DNA of 64,000 bases from Myroides indicus. Its GTDB lineage: Bacteria; Bacteroidota; Bacteroidia; Flavobacteriales; Flavobacteriaceae. The DNA lies in contig NZ_SOAG01000014.1 of assembly GCF_004364575.1 (NCBI RefSeq), forward strand, positions 1 to 64,000. Reading direction: 5' to 3'. Under the pieces are notes generated by a model. It worked only from the letters and a program-made list of their open reading frames with translations, was not told where the DNA came from and made no database searches. This document shows, in pieces, positions 61,376 through 64,000 of this stretch; the stretch's first letter is position 1; each line of letters starts with the position of its first letter. Made by a program: the position numbers and the translations under genes.

Positions 61376-62479
61376 ATGATGACCGCAAAAAAGTTCATGA
61401 AGTATTTATTAGTTCTGTCAGTGGTTTTAATGCCTTTTATTTCTAAAGCAACTAATGGAGACCAAACTCTTGCTGATGAAATAGAAGAATTTGACGCTAC
61501 TGAATTAATTCAGCATCATATTGCAGATTCACATGATTTTCATCTTTTTGATTATAACGGTGATTCTTATTCTTTGCCACTGCCAATAATTCTTTGGACA
61601 AAGAATGGTCTGGTTACTTTTATGTCAAGCGAATTTAAACATGATGAAGATGCTTCTGTGGTAGTTGAAAAAAACGGACAGGAATTTGTAAGATATCATG
61701 GTAATATTTATTATGCAGATGCTTTTGCATCAAAAGTAGAAGGAGAGCATTTTGAAGCCCCGTCTGTTATGGATTTTTCTCAAAGACCAGTGAACTTTTC
61801 AATTACTAAAAACGTTTTTTCTTTAATACTTTCTGTTATATTGATTTTTGTATTGTTTAATGCTGTAGCAAAATCATACAAGAAAAATGATGGTGCGCCT
61901 AAAGGACTCACAGGTTTTCTTGAGCCATTAGTTATATTTGTAAGAGATGAGATTGCTATTCCGAATATTGGAGAAAAAAAACACGGAAAATTCATGCCTT
62001 ATTTGTTGACAGTTTTTTTCCTGATATGGGTTAATAACTTGTTTGGATTGATTCCTTTTTTCCCTTTTAGTGCAAACTTGACAGGAAATATAGCCTTTAC
62101 ATTTACAATGGCAACAATTACTTTTTTGATTACTATTTTTAGTGGCAACAAAAATTATTGGGGACACATTTTTAATACTCCAGGTGTGCCATTGTGGTTA
62201 GCTCCGATTATGATTCCCGTGGAAATTATGGGTATGTTTACAAAGCCAATTGCATTGATGATTCGTTTGTTTGCTAATATTACCGCAGGTCACATTATCA
62301 TCTTGAGTTTAGTTTCATTGATATTTATATTTAAATCCGTCTTCATATCTCCTGTTTCAGGAGCATTTGTTTTGTTCATGAGCGCATTAGAAATATTGGT
62401 TGCAGCATTACAGGCATATGTATTTACATTATTGTCGGCTCTGTTTATTGGACAAGCAGTAGAAGAAGGACATCACTAA
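61376..62479 (+). CDS. atpB: F0F1 ATP synthase subunit a
   Basis: 367 aa, long because of an N-terminal signal (ending near ISKA) plus a periplasmic extension (about 25-140) typical of Bacteroidota. The conserved proton-channel region is intact: PNIGEKKHGKFMPYLLTVFF, NLFGLIPFFPFSANLTGN, and helix 4-5 with MIRLFANITAGHIIILSL (essential Arg) and LEILVAALQAYVFTLLSALF. Subunit a forms the half-channels for proton flow against the c-ring in the inner membrane. An ATG one codon later (61379) is equally possible. Confidence 0.95.
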   Translation: MMTAKKFMKYLLVLSVVLMPFISKATNGDQTLADEIEEFDATELIQHHIADSHDFHLFDYNGDSYSLPLPIILWTKNGLVTFMSSEFKHDEDASVVVEKNGQEFVRYHGNIYYADAFASKVEGEHFEAPSVMDFSQRPVNFSITKNVFSLILSVILIFVLFNAVAKSYKKNDGAPKGLTGFLEPLVIFVRDEIAIPNIGEKKHGKFMPYLLTVFFLIWVNNLFGLIPFFPFSANLTGNIAFTFTMATITFLITIFSGNKNYWGHIFNTPGVPLWLAPIMIPVEIMGMFTKPIALMIRLFANITAGHIIILSLVSLIFIFKSVFISPVSGAFVLFMSALEILVAALQAYVFTLLSALFIGQAVEEGHH

Positions 62480-62519
62480 AATAGAAGTTTTTTAATATTA
62501 ACTATATAATTTTTTTATT

Positions 62520-62720
62520 ATGATTTTAGCTGGAATTGGTGCTGGAATTGCTGCTTTAGCAGCTGGAATAGGGATTGGAAAAATCGGCGGTTCAGCAATG
62601 GACGCTATTGCTCGTCAACCTGAAGCAGCTTCAAAAATTCAAACTGCAATGATTATTTCTGCTGCACTTATCGAGGGTGTTGCTTTATTTGCTGTAGTTG
62701 TTGCATTAATTGCAAAATAA
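62520..62720 (+). CDS. atpE: F0F1 ATP synthase subunit c
   Basis: 66 aa proteolipid with two transmembrane helices: GIGAGIAALAAGIGIGKIGG (helix 1), polar loop ARQPEA, and helix 2 with the proton-binding carboxylate in IISAALIEGVALFAVVVALI (Glu). The residue pattern around it is of the proton-binding type (E-G, without the extra polar residues of Na-binding rings); this is suggestive only. Many copies form the rotor ring. A terminator-like hairpin follows. Confidence 0.96.
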   Translation: MILAGIGAGIAALAAGIGIGKIGGSAMDAIARQPEAASKIQTAMIISAALIEGVALFAVVVALIAK

Positions 62721-62731
62721 TTTTTGAAAAG

Positions 62732-62767
62732 GCATCCTGAAACGGTTGGTTTCAGGATGCTGTTTTT
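62732..62767 (+). terminator. Terminator-like hairpin between atpE and atpF
   Basis: GCATCCTGAAAC (62732-62743) pairs perfectly with GTTTCAGGATGC (62749-62760), loop GGTTG, followed by TGTTTTT. It lies inside the atp operon, 11 bases after the atpE stop and 41 before the atpF start. Confidence 0.75.
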
Positions 62768-62800
62768 AATGTAAAAAAACAAATTTAAAGATAGTATATT

Positions 62801-63292
62801 ATGAATTTTGTAGCACCTGAGAGTTTAATTTTTTGGACAACGGCTATTTTTATCGTTTTCTTTTTTCTCTTAAAGAAATTTGCTTGGAAACCTATATTAG
62901 AAGCGGTAAAGAAAAGAGAAGAATCTATTACAGATGCTTTAGCTTCAGCTGAGAATGCAAAAAGAGAAATGGCAAACTTAAAAGCTGATAACGAAAAATT
63001 GTTAGCAGCTGCGCGTGCAGAGCGCGATGAATTGCTAAAAGAAGCTCGTGAAATTAAAGAAAAAATGATTGCTGATGCTAAAAATATAGCAGAAGCTCAA
63101 GGTGAAAAAATAATTGCCCAAGCAAAAGCTACGATTGAAAGTGAGAAAGCAGCCGCAGTTGCCGATTTGAGAAATCAAGTATCCTCTATTTCAATTGAAA
63201 TTGCTGAAAAGTTATTAAAGGAACAACTGGCAAATAAAGAAGCTCAATCTAATTTGGTTGAGAAAATGCTAGAAGATATAAAATTAAATTAA
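62801..63292 (+). CDS. atpF: F0F1 ATP synthase subunit b
   Basis: 163 aa. One N-terminal membrane helix (LIFWTTAIFIVFFFLLKKFAW) followed by KPILEAVKKREESITDAL and a long Ala/Lys/Glu-rich coiled coil, as in subunit b of the peripheral stalk. The C-terminal ISIEIAEKLLKEQL segment binds subunit delta. Starts 80 bases after atpE, 9 bases before atpH. Confidence 0.95.
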   Translation: MNFVAPESLIFWTTAIFIVFFFLLKKFAWKPILEAVKKREESITDALASAENAKREMANLKADNEKLLAAARAERDELLKEAREIKEKMIADAKNIAEAQGEKIIAQAKATIESEKAAAVADLRNQVSSISIEIAEKLLKEQLANKEAQSNLVEKMLEDIKLN

Positions 63293-63301
63293 TCAATCAT
63301 T

Positions 63302-63838
63302 ATGGTAGGCACAAGAGCAGCTGCACGTTATGCAAAAGCAATACTAGAAATTTCTAGCGAAAAAGGAAACGCTGATGCTATAAATAATGACATGATCCTG
63401 ATTTCCCAATCAATATCTCAAAGCAAAGAATTAAATATTTTTCTGAATAATCCGATTATTAAAAACGAAGTTAAATACAATGCTCTTTTAGAAGTGTTTG
63501 CATCGGTCAATGAGGGAACAAAAGAATTGTTTAAATTGCTTAACACAAACAATAGATTTGAACTTCTCAATGCTATTGCGTTGGAGTTTCAAAGACAGTA
63601 CAATGTGTTAAAGGGAATTGAAAAAGTAATAGTAACTACGGCAGTGCCGATGGATGCTGTTTTAGAGAGTAAAGTTCTGGAAAAGGCAAGAGCATTGGCA
63701 CCCGGAAAATCAATTTCAATTTCAAATATAGTAGATTCGTCAATTTTGGGAGGATTTATCCTTAAAATAGGAGACAAACAGTACAATGCTTCTATAGCAA
63801 ATCAATTACAACTTTTAAAAAGAGAATTAACAAATTAA
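63302..63838 (+). CDS. atpH: F0F1 ATP synthase subunit delta
   Basis: 178 aa. OSCP/delta family: ARYAKAILEISSEKGN at the N-terminus, LNIFLNNPIIKNEVKYNAL in the helical bundle, and the conserved C-terminal SILGGFILKIGDKQYNASIANQLQLLKREL. Links the peripheral stalk to the top of the F1 head. A 14-base palindrome CACGAATATTCGTG (63849-63862) sits between its stop and atpA. Confidence 0.94.
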   Translation: MVGTRAAARYAKAILEISSEKGNADAINNDMILISQSISQSKELNIFLNNPIIKNEVKYNALLEVFASVNEGTKELFKLLNTNNRFELLNAIALEFQRQYNVLKGIEKVIVTTAVPMDAVLESKVLEKARALAPGKSISISNIVDSSILGGFILKIGDKQYNASIANQLQLLKRELTN

Positions 63839-63879
63839 AAAATCACCGCACGAATATTCGTGTATAAACATAGATAAAA

Positions 63880-64000
63880 ATGGCGGAAATTAAACCAGCT
63901 GAAATATCAGCGATTTTAAAGAAACAGTTATCTGGATTTAACTCTGAAGCTTCTTTAGAAGAAGTAGGAACTGTGCTTGAAGTAGGAGATGGAGTTGCCC
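63880..64000 (+). CDS. atpA: F0F1 ATP synthase subunit alpha (partial, cut by window end)
   Basis: ATG at 63880, 41 bases after the atpH stop. The visible 40 residues read [20 protein letters not shown] and then [14 protein letters not shown], the typical start of AtpA with its N-terminal helix and the first strands of the beta-barrel domain. The nucleotide-binding part lies beyond the window. Confidence 0.95.
   Translation, partial: MAEIKPAEISAILKKQLSGFNSEASLEEVGTVLEVGDGVA

Noticed and set aside
63849-63862. Palindrome CACGAATATTCGTG between atpH and atpA as an operator
   Set aside because: It is perfect but short and lies inside an operon with no promoter elements nearby; it may be a chance or mRNA-processing feature and is noted only.

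Overview
The window looks like a low-GC chromosome segment of a gliding-type Flavobacteriia member (Bacteroidota, probably Flavobacteriaceae; I cannot name the genus). The evidence is the type IX secretion (T9SS) and gliding gene complement (two PorP/SprF proteins, a SprE/PorW-like lipoprotein, a PorE-like OmpA protein and proteins with the type B C-terminal sorting domain), the recurring Bacteroidota promoter pattern TTG-N(16-22)-TAnnTTTG, weak ribosome binding sites, and flavobacterial families such as DUF5687, CCDC81-type HU plus SPOR, and an SDR-type threonine dehydrogenase.

Layout. 1-1162: the end of a T9SS type B protein and its PorP/SprF partner. 1500-3879 (minus): a membrane-anchored TPR/HTH regulator followed by a decayed 3' fragment of a giant T9SS protein. 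4090-8032 (minus): mfd and a lipoprotein. 8161-12169: threonine dehydrogenase, a lipoprotein, two very short paralogous two-helix membrane proteins (56 aa each), an aldehyde dehydrogenase and a TRIC-type membrane protein. 12250-14224: a tRNA-Asn followed by the wreck of an integrated element (truncated tyrosine integrase, IS3-family OrfA remnant, S24-type repressor and a divergent small Cro-like gene). 14252-26852: two giant tandem paralogous secreted proteins (2289 and 1791 aa) built from alternating choice-of-anchor J and fibronectin III-like modules, a choice-of-anchor L domain and a type B sorting tail, each closed by a near-identical terminator.

27271-42607 is mostly housekeeping and envelope: an OlsF-like bifunctional acyltransferase, exonuclease III, an OmpA lipoprotein, an MscS channel, a second PorP/SprF plus PorE-like pair behind a long leader, a low-complexity exported protein, an S1/P1 nuclease, a hotdog thioesterase, an HU-SPOR protein, dprA, trpS and plsC. 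42628-43632 is recA. 44478-47678 is a compact operon holding both tRNA U34 hydroxylase types (TrhO and TrhP), a small 4Fe-4S ferredoxin and an ArsC/Spx-like protein. 49470-54498 has yicC-gmk-nadD, gpsA, a TerC protein and a cytochrome c. 54604-57357 has a small conserved protein and a DUF5687/ABC ATPase transporter pair. 57540-64000 runs from sprE through bactofilin and AtpZ/AtpI-like genes into the ATP synthase genes atpB-E-F-H-A, the last cut by the window end.

The points most worth a second look are the three-copy 3' cassette of the giant adhesins with its terminator, the TrhO-TrhP-ferredoxin operon in which TrhO carries a copy of the U32 C-terminal domain of its neighbour, the pair of 56-aa membrane proteins, the lysogeny-like switch in the tRNA-Asn island, the long structured leader of the second porP, and a terminator-like hairpin between atpE and atpF. 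All homology statements come from reading the sequence; no search was run.
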